Shown here: positions 53,491 to 61,862 of the stretch, piece by piece | How positions within the stretch are numbered: position 1 is the first letter of the stretch | Layout: every line of letters starts with the position of its first letter | From: Paenibacillus thiaminolyticus | GTDB taxonomy: Bacteria > Bacillota > Bacilli > Paenibacillales > Paenibacillaceae | Direction of reading: 5' to 3' | DNA length: 64,000 nucleotides | NCBI RefSeq assembly: GCF_007066085.1 | Contig: NZ_CP041405.1 | Location: 4,543,001 to 4,607,000, forward strand | Position numbers and translations under genes: made by a program | The notes under the pieces: model-generated | Told to the model about the DNA's origin: nothing | Seen by the model: the letters and a program-made list of their open reading frames with translations, nothing else | Databases searched by the model: none

Positions 53491-54929
53491 AGATCTATCC
53501 GTTCAAGCGCCAGTTTATCGTTTATTTCTGTTGGGTGATCGGATTCAGCCTGCTTGCAACCGCGCTTGTATGGGGCGGGTTCCTGTGGATGTTGAACCAG
53601 GGGAAGCTGGACTGGCTTCGGCCCGCCAATCATTATGAGAAAAAGGTCCCATCGATTCGGAGGATGGTGGAGGAGGAAGGGGAGCGTCTGCTGCAACAGC
53701 AGGGCGCGGCGGCCCTTGAGCGGCTTATCGATAGGAACGGCATGTCCTATGCCGTCGTGGATCGCCATGGCCGTTACCTCTATGGCACGCTGACCGATCC
53801 GCAGATTGACGGGCGCCGGGAGCTGATTCGGCTGCTTAACTCGACCAGCACGCAGAAGCTCGGGCAGGTGCATACGGTCATGCCGATTATCGATAAGGCA
53901 GGGGGAGTCGAGGGCGCCGTTATTGTCGCGTATATCTTGAAGGCGGGCGTCTCGCCGGATGCGAAAAATTCATTCGCGGCCGTTATCATCCTGATGGTGC
54001 TGGTCATGCCCTTCATCATCGTTATTCTGTTCACCTGGCTGTTCGGGAGAAGATTCGGGCGCAAGCTGAACCAGCCGATCCAAGCGCTGATTGAGGGGAC
54101 GAGGAGGGTGCAGAGACGTGATCTGGACTTCAGCTTCTCGTATGAAGGCGCCTCCGAGATCACGCAGCTGATGAAGGCCTTCGACGAGATGCGCCGGGAG
54201 CTGTCCTTGTCCCTGCAGCGCGAATGGAGGCTCGAGCAGGAGCGGCGGGACATGGTGGCGGCACTGGCGCATGATCTGCGCACGCCGCTCGCGATCGTGC
54301 AGGGGCATGTCGAAGGATTGCTGGAAGGCGGGATGAAGAACCCGGAGCGGTTAGAGCGCTACTTGTGGACCATCGATAAAAATACGAAGCGAGCGGCTCG
54401 CCTCGTGCAAGACATGAACAGGGTAGCGGAGATGGAAGTGCCTCAGTTCCGGCTGAATCTCCACGAGGTGAATGTGCGCGTATTCGTGGAAGAGAAGGCT
54501 TCCGACATCGAGCGGTTATGCGAGGAACGGAACATTGAATTCCGCTGCAGTCTGACAGGGAAGGAAGCCGACCATCAGCGCGCGATGCTGGATGCGGATA
54601 AGGTATCAGAGCTGCTGGACAATGTAGTGTCCAACAGCTTGCGTTATACGCCGCCGGGCGGGACGATTGTCTGGGAGACGGAATGCGCGCAAGACAAGGT
54701 TATGCTGACGGTAACGGATACCGGCCCCGGATTCCCGCCCGATATGATGAAGGCGGTATTTGACAAGTTCGTGCAGGGGGATGCGGCGCGCTCGCGCAAT
54801 AAAGGCCATGCCGGACTCGGCCTGTATATGGCCAAGCTGATCGCCGAGAAGCATGGGGGCCGTATCTATGCCTCCAATCGGCCGGAAGGAGGCGCTTGCG
54901 TGACGGTAACGCTGCCTCGGGCGGGATAA
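53487..54929 (+). CDS. Membrane sensor histidine kinase
   Basis: 480 residues. Membrane segments at ~10-35 and ~160-182 flank an extracellular sensor, then HAMP (~185-235). HisKA has His262 in ALAHDLRTPLAIVQGHVEGL; the ATPase domain has LLDNVVSNSLRYTPPG and GHAGLGLYMAKLIAEKHGG. It is cognate to the regulator encoded just upstream. The signal is unknown. Confidence 0.93.
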   Translation: MKIYPFKRQFIVYFCWVIGFSLLATALVWGGFLWMLNQGKLDWLRPANHYEKKVPSIRRMVEEEGERLLQQQGAAALERLIDRNGMSYAVVDRHGRYLYGTLTDPQIDGRRELIRLLNSTSTQKLGQVHTVMPIIDKAGGVEGAVIVAYILKAGVSPDAKNSFAAVIILMVLVMPFIIVILFTWLFGRRFGRKLNQPIQALIEGTRRVQRRDLDFSFSYEGASEITQLMKAFDEMRRELSLSLQREWRLEQERRDMVAALAHDLRTPLAIVQGHVEGLLEGGMKNPERLERYLWTIDKNTKRAARLVQDMNRVAEMEVPQFRLNLHEVNVRVFVEEKASDIERLCEERNIEFRCSLTGKEADHQRAMLDADKVSELLDNVVSNSLRYTPPGGTIVWETECAQDKVMLTVTDTGPGFPPDMMKAVFDKFVQGDAARSRNKGHAGLGLYMAKLIAEKHGGRIYASNRPEGGACVTVTLPRAG

Positions 54930-54993
54930 GAGGAGCATGTTAGGTTGTTCCCGAATCGGCGATGCGGAATTTTTCCGGAAAGGAAGGAGTCGT

Positions 54994-55863
54994 ATGAAAA
55001 TGTGTGGTACCGAAGTTCGATTGGTGGAACTGAATCAACGGGATATTCCAGGCCAGATCGCTCTATCCGATTCCGTAGGATGGGACTATGACGAGCCCGA
55101 GCTCGTGACTATCCTGTCGGCCGGGCGGGTGTTCGGCCACAAGACGGAGCAGGGAAGCCTCGTATCCAGCTCGGCTGTGCTGCCTTATGGGGAGGAACTG
55201 GCTTCCATTGGCATGGTCATTGTTCATCCGGCGTATCAGGGGCGAGGCCTGGGCACAGCAGCGGTTGAGGCTTGTATGGGCACGGTTGGCGAACAAGCAG
55301 CCGTCATGCTGATTGCAACGAAGGAAGGCGAGCCGCTCTATAAGAAGCTAGGGTTCGATGCCATGACATGCGTGCATAAAATGGTGGCCGAGCGTTATTC
55401 AGCGGAGCTCCCTGTCCATGAAGCGGGACAATATGAGATCGAGCCGTTCGATGGGATGTGCCTGGACCAAGTTCATAGGCTTGATCGATGTGCAGTAGGC
55501 GCAGAGCGGCATGCTTTTCTCCATTCGCGAATCCGGCAAGCGAAGCAGTGCGTGGTGCTGCGGGATACAGCGAAGCAGATTGCAGGATATGGCCTTGCCG
55601 TGGCCGGACCGGTCCATTTGGTTCTCGGCCCCATTATTGCGCCGAATCCCGAGGCTGCGGCATGCCTCATTCATCATCTGGCGGCAGGGCATGACGGCAA
55701 GCTTCGCATCGATGTGCCGGATGAGCAGCGCGCCCTTCTGCCTTACTTGCGGCGATGCGGCTTCGAACGGGCAACCCAGCCTCCTGTCATGTTCCTTCAT
55801 GGCCGGCAGATGCCAGCGAGAAACGGCACCTTGTACGGCATCGCTGCCCAGATTTTCGGGTGA
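54994..55863 (+). CDS. Double-GNAT acetyltransferase
   Basis: 289 residues. The N-terminal GNAT domain has the acetyl-CoA loop VIVHPAYQGRGLGTAAVEAC and EPLYKKLGFDAM. The C-terminal half (~150-289) resembles the second domain of YitH-type proteins, with GYGLAVAGPVHLVLGPIIAP and LPYLRRCGFERATQPPVMFL. The substrate is unknown. The ATG at 54994 follows AAGGAAGGAG. It is followed by a good terminator, so it stands alone or ends the two-component transcript. Confidence 0.85.
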   Translation: MKMCGTEVRLVELNQRDIPGQIALSDSVGWDYDEPELVTILSAGRVFGHKTEQGSLVSSSAVLPYGEELASIGMVIVHPAYQGRGLGTAAVEACMGTVGEQAAVMLIATKEGEPLYKKLGFDAMTCVHKMVAERYSAELPVHEAGQYEIEPFDGMCLDQVHRLDRCAVGAERHAFLHSRIRQAKQCVVLRDTAKQIAGYGLAVAGPVHLVLGPIIAPNPEAAACLIHHLAAGHDGKLRIDVPDEQRALLPYLRRCGFERATQPPVMFLHGRQMPARNGTLYGIAAQIFG

Positions 55864-55910
55864 GCCGGAACAGCCGAGATATGCGCTTTGCCGCATTATC
55901 CGCAAAAATA

Positions 55911-55952
55911 AGGACACGCCGCCAGCTGCATTGCGGGCGTGTTCTTTTTTAT
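55911..55952 (+). terminator. Terminator after the double-GNAT gene
   Basis: GGACACGCCGC pairs with GCGGGCGTGTTC (one mismatch), followed by TTTTTTATG. Confidence 0.85.
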
Positions 55953-55962
55953 GTTCAGGGGG

Positions 55963-56080
55963 TTGACGATATACAGAAAAAGGAGTACGATGCCAATATA
56001 GTTTCCCGAGAAACAATAATGCGATCAATTTTTATCTGATTAGGTCTTTTATTTTGGAAATATTGTTTCATGCGAAACAA
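55963..56080 (+). promoter_or_regulatory. Promoter and two operators of the MarR/MFS operon
   Basis: TTGACG (55963-55968), a 17-base spacer and TACGAT (55986-55991). Two copies of GTTTC-N4-GAAAC follow: one at 56001-56014, about +4 from the start point, and one at 56065-56078 with longer arms (TTGTTTC / GAAACAA, 56063-56080). They are probably binding sites for the MarR protein encoded next, giving autorepression. Confidence 0.75.
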
Positions 56081-56102
56081 AATAACGGGTGGTGCATGTA
56101 AC

Positions 56103-56630
56103 ATGGATAATAGCGATATTGTAAAAATGCAACTTCACGAGCTCTACATGAAATTTCTGCATCAGCAGGAGCTGCAAGAACAGTCGGAAAGCGAGGCGCT
56201 CCTGGCCGAAATCCAGCATTCGTTGTCCGGCGGCGCTTCGCTCCATCTTACGGAGATCCATGTCATCTCCTGCATCGGGCAGAATGAGCCGATCAATGTG
56301 ACGGCCATCGCGGAGAAGATGTCCATCAGCAAAGGAAATATCTCAAAAATTTGCAGCAAATTAATGAAGGAAGACTGGATTCGCAAGACACAGCTTAGCG
56401 ACAACAAGAAAGAGATTTATTTTCGCCTGACGGCGGCGGGGAAGAAGGCTTTTATGCTGCATGAGCAGCTGCATGGGAGAGCGCAGCAATTATTCGTTCG
56501 TTTTCTCGATCGGTATGACGGGGAGCAATTGAGCTTCTTGAAGCGCGTTCTGATGGACGGAATCGCGTCCTTGGAAGCGGGGGAGCTTCGCATTCGGCCA
56601 TCTCAAGCGGCGGGCGAGAGGGAATCATGA
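56103..56630 (+). CDS. MarR-family transcriptional regulator
   Basis: About 175 residues. The winged-helix core shows LTEIHVISCIGQNEPINVTA, IAEKMSISKGNISKICSKLM and QLSDNKKEIYFRLTAAGKKA. The family represses efflux and stress genes and is relieved by small phenolic or drug ligands. The ATG at 56103 is preferred; an ATG at 56069 overlaps the second operator. It overlaps the efflux gene by four bases, so the two form one operon. Confidence 0.9.
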   Translation: MDNSDIVKMQLHELYMKFLHQQELQEQSESEALLAEIQHSLSGGASLHLTEIHVISCIGQNEPINVTAIAEKMSISKGNISKICSKLMKEDWIRKTQLSDNKKEIYFRLTAAGKKAFMLHEQLHGRAQQLFVRFLDRYDGEQLSFLKRVLMDGIASLEAGELRIRPSQAAGERES

Positions 56631-57829
56631 TGGAAGGCAAAGAAGCTCGCTCCGCGTTTTTGCTCTATTTGGTATGTCTCAGCACCTTCTTTGCCTCGCT
56701 GATGCAAAATATGTATTCGCCCATCCTTCCCCTGCTGCGGGATTCCTTCGGCGTCTCCCTTTCCATGGTCAATCTGTCCGTGTCTTTATTTATCTTTATC
56801 GTGGCGGTAATGCAGATCTTGATTGGCTCTGTTATTGACGTAAAGGGAGCGCGAGCTGTGTTAATTCCCGGCCTTGTGCTCACGATAGCGGCCAGTATCG
56901 GATGCGCGGTTACGGACAATTTTGCCGTATTCCTCGTATGCAGGGCGCTGCAAGCCTTCGGAACGGCAGCGATTCCGCTTATCGCGGCGGCGACCATCGG
57001 CCGGTTGTTCCAGGGCAGCCAGCGCGGGAGCGCAATGGGGACGTATCAGATGCTGCTGTCGATCGCTCCTGCGGTCGCGCCGGTGCTGGGCGGTTGGATC
57101 GGGGAGCGGTACAGCTATCCCGGTATTTTCTGGTTCCTGGCAGGCGTGTCTATCCTCCTCTTGGCCGCGAACGGAATCTATTTTCCGCGAGACAAGGGGG
57201 CAGATGGGAAGACGGTTCGTCTGCGCGGCCTGTTGGCTCAATACGCCGTGATTATGAAAAATAAAGTATCGAAGGGAATTTTCGCGCTCGCTTTTCTCTA
57301 TTTCTTCATTTATTTTGAAATCCTTGTCTACCTGCCTGCGCTGTTGACCGATCACTATCAGGTGAGCCTGCAAATCGTCGGTCTGCTCTATTTGCCGATG
57401 GCGCTAAGCACTATTGCGGGGACGATGATCTTTAAAGCGATCCAGGCGAAGCTGCCGCACCGCGCACTGGCTGCCGGGGGCAGTGTCCTGGCTGCCGCCA
57501 GCATGCTGCTGTTCGCGGCGACCGAGTCTGTGTCCTTGATCGGCTTGTCTGCCGCCTTGGTTATGTACGGGATATCCGGCGGCGTGCTGACGCCCTTGTT
57601 CGCCACGATGATCAGCAATGAGTTCGAAGCGCAGCGCGGGAGCGCGCTGGGGCTATTCAACTTCATTCGCTATGTCGGCATGGCGGCGGGCCCGATCGCA
57701 GGCGGATGGCTGCTCGCTTGGCTCAGCGGCTCCGCCGTCTTCGCCTTGTTCGGGATCTTGGTCGCAGCGGTTGCCTGGTTGGCGCTGGGGAGGCTAAGAG
57801 CGGCCGAATCATTACGAGTTGAAAAGTAG
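56627..57829 (+). CDS. MFS drug efflux transporter, Bcr/CflA type
   Basis: 400 residues, 12 membrane segments. QNMYSPILPLLRDSFGVSLS and the loop IGSVIDVKGARAVLIPGLVL match the DHA1 group; FLVCRALQAFGTAAIPLIAA is motif C-like, and GTYQMLLSIAPAVAPVLGGW is typical of Bcr/CflA. It probably exports a toxic compound using proton motive force. It is co-transcribed with the MarR regulator; the ligand and substrate are unknown. Confidence 0.9.
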   Translation: MMEGKEARSAFLLYLVCLSTFFASLMQNMYSPILPLLRDSFGVSLSMVNLSVSLFIFIVAVMQILIGSVIDVKGARAVLIPGLVLTIAASIGCAVTDNFAVFLVCRALQAFGTAAIPLIAAATIGRLFQGSQRGSAMGTYQMLLSIAPAVAPVLGGWIGERYSYPGIFWFLAGVSILLLAANGIYFPRDKGADGKTVRLRGLLAQYAVIMKNKVSKGIFALAFLYFFIYFEILVYLPALLTDHYQVSLQIVGLLYLPMALSTIAGTMIFKAIQAKLPHRALAAGGSVLAAASMLLFAATESVSLIGLSAALVMYGISGGVLTPLFATMISNEFEAQRGSALGLFNFIRYVGMAAGPIAGGWLLAWLSGSAVFALFGILVAAVAWLALGRLRAAESLRVEK

Positions 57830-57832
57830 ACG

Positions 57833-57859
57833 AAAAAAAGCCGACCTTCACGGCCGGCT
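57833..57859 (-). terminator. Terminator between the convergent MFS and GH18 genes
   Basis: On the minus strand AGCCGGCC pairs with GGTCGGCT, followed by TTTTTTT. It lies just after the stop codons of both convergent genes and mainly serves the minus-strand gene. Confidence 0.8.
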
Positions 57860-57867
57860 CCTTCCTG

Positions 57868-59136
57868 CTACTGCTTCAACGGCACGATGCTCTTCTCGAC
57901 CTGCGCCATCGTGTCTTCCCCGATAAGCCCCAGTCTCCAGATGGCCGTGCCTTTCAGATTGTGCCGCTTGGCAAGCCCGATCACCGAGGAGACGGACTTG
58001 CTGTTCTCGCTGCCCATCGACAAGCCGAGGATCAGTTGATCCCGCGTCACTTCCTTCAGCGCGAGTTGAATCGCCTCGTCTACCTTATCTAATGGTTCCG
58101 GGGCTTTTTCATCCTCATACGCATACGCCATAATAATGATATCGTCCGCTTCAGAGGCGAGCGTCTTATAGTCGTACCCTTGATAAGCGCCGTTCAGGGG
58201 ATGCAGCACGAGCGTCAGCTTCAGATTGGCGGCTGCGGCTTGCTTGGCAAGCTGGGCAACGAAGCGGTTGTAGTCCTGCTTCGCCTTGGCGATATCGCCG
58301 GACAGTCCCAATCCTTCGAAATCAAGCGCTATGCCGGAAAAGCCCTTGTCCTGGGCCAACTCGATAATATCTTCCCTTGCCTTGTCCGCGAGCGCTTCAT
58401 CCTCCAGCATATTGGTAAGCTCGTTCTTGCGATCCGAGGCGAAGACCATCAGGTAAGGGCTCGTCCCGTCCTGCTTCGCTCCGTCCACGATCGATTCCGG
58501 CGTAATCTCTCCCGCCGGCTCCGGCCAGTAGAAGTCTTTGCCGCTGGTCGTAATCGTGCTATCCTCCTGCAGCCGCGCCCAGCCGAATGCCGCCGTATCG
58601 AACTGCGTCAGGAGATGGCGCTCCTTGAAGGAAGCAATGGCATAGTAGGTCATGCTGTACATCTTCTTCGGCGGCGATTGAATGGAGACCGTCTTCGCTG
58701 CGGCATCCCAGGACACCTTCGCCCCGAACTGCTTGCCGAAGAAGCTGAGCGGGATATACGTCGTCCCCGCTTTGGCTAACGGCGCCATGGACAGCGCGAC
58801 AGCTTGCCCGTCCACCTTTGCTGTCTTCTGGTTCAACTGCAGCAGCACGGACTTCTCCCCATCCGCCGTCGTCTGCTTCGCAGCGACGGTCTTGGTCTTC
58901 GAGTCCCATTTCACCTCGATGCCCAGCGCTTCCGCGATGCCGCGGAACGGAACCATGGTCGTTCCTTGTATAATTGTCGGCTTGGCCGAGAATTCGAGCG
59001 GATAACCGTCCAGCACAATCTTCGTGCCTTCTGCCTGCTTCGGCTCTCCGGCGGCCTGCGCGGCTTGCTGCGGGAACAGCATCGCTGCTATACATAGCGC
59101 CGCCAACATAGAATAGATATAACGCCTTTTTTTCAT
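57868..59136 (-). CDS. Exported GH18-like glycosidase with copper-amine-oxidase-like N-terminal domain
   Basis: 422 residues. Signal peptide (MKKRRYIYSMLAALCIAAML, cleaved near AQAA). Residues ~40-155 form a Cu_amine_oxidN1-type domain with two copies of the pattern VPFRGIAEALGIEVKWD / IPLSFFGKQFGAKVSWD. The C-terminal ~260 residues are GH18-like, with GFSGIALDFEGLG in place of DGIDLDWE, keeping the catalytic Glu. YaaH/LysM-type spore-wall hydrolases are similar. It probably acts on peptidoglycan or chitin-like glycans at the cell surface. The start follows AGAGGGT. Confidence 0.85.
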   Translation of the reverse strand: MKKRRYIYSMLAALCIAAMLFPQQAAQAAGEPKQAEGTKIVLDGYPLEFSAKPTIIQGTTMVPFRGIAEALGIEVKWDSKTKTVAAKQTTADGEKSVLLQLNQKTAKVDGQAVALSMAPLAKAGTTYIPLSFFGKQFGAKVSWDAAAKTVSIQSPPKKMYSMTYYAIASFKERHLLTQFDTAAFGWARLQEDSTITTSGKDFYWPEPAGEITPESIVDGAKQDGTSPYLMVFASDRKNELTNMLEDEALADKAREDIIELAQDKGFSGIALDFEGLGLSGDIAKAKQDYNRFVAQLAKQAAAANLKLTLVLHPLNGAYQGYDYKTLASEADDIIIMAYAYEDEKAPEPLDKVDEAIQLALKEVTRDQLILGLSMGSENSKSVSSVIGLAKRHNLKGTAIWRLGLIGEDTMAQVEKSIVPLKQ

Positions 59137-59353
59137 AGAACTACCCTCTTTCTGTCGCACATGATGCGAACGCGAATCTGCAACTCTTTTTTTTCGGTTT
59201 CTATTTTACGCAAAAACAGGGAGTTTTTCCATAGAAATGATAGAAAAAAGAGGGATGAATGGCAGTATGAAAGGGAATAGGCAGGTTTAGGCTGATTTCA
59301 GTGCCTGTGAGTATGGCTATTCTGGCAAAACACGCGAAAGGAAGGGATAAGCC

Positions 59354-59383
59354 TTCACAGTCTCAACGCAAAAGTGGTATCAT
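59354..59383 (+). promoter_or_regulatory. Promoter of the lipoprotein gene at 59420
   Basis: TTCACA (59354-59359), an 18-base spacer and TATCAT (59378-59383), followed by the start codon 37 bases on. Confidence 0.45.
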
Positions 59384-59419
59384 ATAGAAATTATTGCTAT
59401 GCTGTGAGGTTGAAATGAT

Positions 59420-59953
59420 ATGAAAAAATGGATTTATATGCCGTTACTTGGAATAGCCGTTGTCGCGGTGGCTGCGACTGCGGGTTGTTCATTTGGCGGC
59501 CGGGGGCATTATTCACTCACCGGGAAGAAGGTTAGCGAGGAATACAAGGTGGTGATTAATGGGAAGCCGATGGAAGGAGCCCTGATTGAGGGAAATCTCT
59601 ATGTTCCGTTGCGCCCAATGTTGAAAGAGCTGGACCTTGGGTTTACGCTTGATGGAACCAACAAAGTCATTACGGTGGGAGAGGAAAGTCCGGCTCCTCC
59701 GAACAAATTTATGAAGATGAGTCCATCGGAATTGCAAGCATTACGCAGGACTTTGAAAAACGAAACGTTGCCTAATTTTAAAAAGAGAAGAAAAAACATT
59801 GGTGACAAGATGACAGAACGATTGCAGGCAGGCGACAAGGAGGGTTTCGAAGCGGCGAAAAAACTGCTGGTGGAATGTAAAGCCGCGATGGCCCGCTACA
59901 CCGAAGAGCTTCGTCTGGTTGAAGAGGCGTTGGCCGCGAAGAGCGGTAAATAG
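59420..59953 (+). CDS. Lipoprotein with a short copper-amine-oxidase-like domain
   Basis: 177 residues. Signal sequence with lipobox ATAGC. Residues ~40-90 carry half of a Cu_amine_oxidN1-type domain (KVVINGKPMEGALIEGNLYV, then PLRPMLKELDLGF). The rest is charged and helical (TMxKNETLPNFKKRRKNIGD-like region, then EAAKKLLVECKAAMARYTEE), probably a coiled coil. The function is unknown. It is divergent from the GH18 gene, which carries the same N-terminal domain type. Confidence 0.75.
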   Translation: MKKWIYMPLLGIAVVAVAATAGCSFGGRGHYSLTGKKVSEEYKVVINGKPMEGALIEGNLYVPLRPMLKELDLGFTLDGTNKVITVGEESPAPPNKFMKMSPSELQALRRTLKNETLPNFKKRRKNIGDKMTERLQAGDKEGFEAAKKLLVECKAAMARYTEELRLVEEALAAKSGK

Positions 59954-60190
59954 CTTCGGGGATGGGTGCGAGTTGAGAAGCTCTGGCTGGGCTCTCCAAC
60001 CGTATGTACCCGGGACATTTTAATTTTACGCACGGAGGATTCGCTTTCGGTGCTTTATCAGATGCTCCCATTTTCATGGGGATATTTTCATATATATCGA
60101 ATCGTCCGGTCGATAGAGTTTGTCAGCCATGCGACTAAGATGCCGCTGTCTCATGCTCTTATCATAGTGTGAAATAATATTTGGTAAATG

Positions 60191-60219
60191 TTTACATCGC
60201 ATCAGGTCGGTTATAGAAT
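60191..60219 (+). promoter_or_regulatory. Promoter of the small membrane protein gene
   Basis: TTTACA (60191-60196), 17 bases, TAGAAT (60214-60219). The predicted start of transcription near 60226 is 29 bases before the TTG start codon. Confidence 0.6.
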
Positions 60220-60254
60220 TGGGGATGAGAGAATGATGTTGGGGGAGGGGTTTA

Positions 60255-60587
60255 TTGAGGTTGTGGCAAAGGATGAGCGAAGGAATTGTAAGTGCAAGTA
60301 CTAAAGTGGCGTTTTCTATTATGTTACTCATATCTGCGTTTCTTGGATACTACTTGTATTATTATAATAGTCTTATTCCCAAACCAGAGACCTTCAAAAC
60401 GTTATTTTGGTATATGTTTGATTCTCAAGGGAAATACTTATTGACAATACTGTTAAATTTTTTTAGTTTTCCTGCTTTTATATTGCTAGAATCTATTTTT
60501 TTAGTTTTTGCTGTTCGGCATTTTAATGGTGTAGGACTGTTTGGTAATGAGAGCAACTACGATTTTGCACCAGTATTTAAGATATAG
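60255..60587 (+). CDS. Small membrane protein of unknown function
   Basis: 110 residues with two membrane segments (~17-38 and ~62-88) and short charged ends. The TTG start lies behind GGGGGAGGGG; an ATG at 60273 is an alternative. Its lower GC content than neighbours suggests it was acquired. A reasonable promoter precedes it. It sits just upstream of the HicAB genes, which run the other way. No family is recognised. Confidence 0.5.
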   Translation: MRLWQRMSEGIVSASTKVAFSIMLLISAFLGYYLYYYNSLIPKPETFKTLFWYMFDSQGKYLLTILLNFFSFPAFILLESIFLVFAVRHFNGVGLFGNESNYDFAPVFKI

Positions 60588-60724
60588 CAATAGGAAGCAT
60601 GTGGTTACTCACATCGAATAAGTGACGAAATTAGTTTAATCAAATAGATACTAAGTGCAAGGTGTAATTAGGTTACTCTAACGAGTGGCTTTTATTTTTT
60701 TCAGGGGACAAAAAAGACTCCTCG

Positions 60725-61138
60725 TTAAGAGAAGTCTTTAACACCAAGTTTCTGTTTCAAGGCATCCTGAAGCGTCTGGGAAAAGTTGATCCCTTCTTCG
60801 GCTGCAGCATCGTTTAGCCATTTGGGAATTGTGAGTGTCTTATTAATCGCTTTATTGTGGATGCGCTCGCGGACGAAATCAGTATTTACTTGGATGAGAG
60901 ACACAAATTCACCGGCTTCTAATTGAATTGTGCCCGGCTTCGCTGGCTGCGGGATATCGTCCTTATCCTCTTCCATCAAGTAGAGATGTCCACCAAGGGC
61001 GTCCTTCGCCATATGCAAGGCTTCGTCGAGGGTATCGCCCTCGGAAATGCAGCCCGGCAAGTCAGGGAACGTTACGGTATAACCGCCTTCGTCCGGCTCG
61101 CCCGGATGAAACACAGCAGGATAAATGTACTTACTCAT
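60725..61138 (-). CDS. hicB: HicB-family antitoxin
   Basis: 137 residues. The HicB RNase-H-like fold is at the N-terminus (GGYTVTFPDLPGCISEGDTL, then EALHMAKDALGGHLY), and a C-terminal ribbon-helix-helix or HTH segment contains TIPKWLNDAAAEEGINFSQT. It neutralises HicA and represses the operon (family knowledge). The start follows GGAGG. It is the second gene, 31 bases after hicA. Confidence 0.92.
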   Translation of the reverse strand: MSKYIYPAVFHPGEPDEGGYTVTFPDLPGCISEGDTLDEALHMAKDALGGHLYLMEEDKDDIPQPAKPGTIQLEAGEFVSLIQVNTDFVRERIHNKAINKTLTIPKWLNDAAAEEGINFSQTLQDALKQKLGVKDFS

Positions 61139-61169
61139 ATATGATTAACCTCCTTGGGAGAGGCAAGGC

Positions 61170-61373
61170 TTAAATCAGCCCCGCCTGCTCGAAGATGCTT
61201 TTTGTCGTTCTCCGTTTTAAGTCTTTCTTGGGATGAGGCACGGAAACCTTTCCCTTTTTGGTTGGATGGACGAAGTGGAAGTGGTCACCTTCTGTATTCT
61301 TATGTACCCAACCATCTGATTTAAGGATTTTGATAATTTCTCTTGATGAGTACGCTTTATTAAGGTTGACCAT
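61170..61373 (-). CDS. hicA: HicA-family mRNA interferase toxin
   Basis: 67 residues. It has the small dsRBD-like fold SREIIKILKSDGWVHKNTEG, with the active-site His in DHFHFVHPTKKGKVSVPHPK. It cleaves mRNA in the absence of HicB (family knowledge). The ATG at 61373 follows AAAGGAGGT; the longer open frame upstream covers the promoter and is rejected. All key residues are present, so it is probably functional. Confidence 0.92.
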   Translation of the reverse strand: MVNLNKAYSSREIIKILKSDGWVHKNTEGDHFHFVHPTKKGKVSVPHPKKDLKRRTTKSIFEQAGLI

Positions 61374-61394
61374 GTTTACCTCCTTTCTGATTAT

Positions 61395-61423
61395 ATTATA
61401 ACACATGTTATTACACGTGTAAA
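61395..61423 (-). promoter_or_regulatory. hicAB promoter with two adjacent palindromes
   Basis: On the minus strand TTTACA (61423-61418), 17 bases, TATAAT (61400-61395). Two 12-base palindromes fill the spacer and -35: TTACACGTGTAA (61411-61422, perfect) and TAACACATGTTA (61399-61410). They are probably the operator bound by HicB. Confidence 0.8.
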
Positions 61424-61451
61424 AATGGGGCGGATGTTCGTGAATGTACAC

Positions 61452-61862
61452 GGAATTGGCACCTGCGTCATGACGTCCTTCCCCGTTTTGAACGTACCTA
61501 CGAAAACTTAGCTACCCCCTCATCATTTTTTTCAGCTCACCAGGCCCAGTTCTCCAACTGACCTCTTTTCATTTGCATTGAAATACCTAACCAGCCTCAA
61601 AAGCACACACTCTTATCTTTCAGCGCCCCTCCCGGGGCGCTTTTCCTATTAACCACCCTTTCGCCCTCACCCACTTCCTCTTCACACTCCTCTTTTCCCC
61701 GATTAGCCGCCACATTCCCCACAAATAACTCCACCACTCCACCTAGCAATGCCCATCACTAAAAAACAAAAATATTGAATATTTTGGGGTTTGTTTATGT
61801 AAGTATGTACCATGTCAGCATACTATCCGGTCAGTATGTTTCGGGTGAAGGGGGATAGGCTA
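61452..61862. other. Intergenic stretch before the acyl-CoA dehydrogenase gene
   Basis: About 400 bases, C- and T-rich on the + strand, with no gene. It holds an orphan terminator hairpin (61623-61644: GCGCCCC / GGGGCGC, then TTTT). The region 61760-61810 is AT-rich and could hold a promoter, but none could be fixed. Confidence 0.5.
61623..61644 (+). terminator. Orphan terminator
   Basis: GCGCCCC pairs perfectly with GGGGCGC across a four-base loop, then TTTT. No + strand gene ends nearby, so it may be the relic of a lost gene or guard the downstream operon. Confidence 0.65.
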
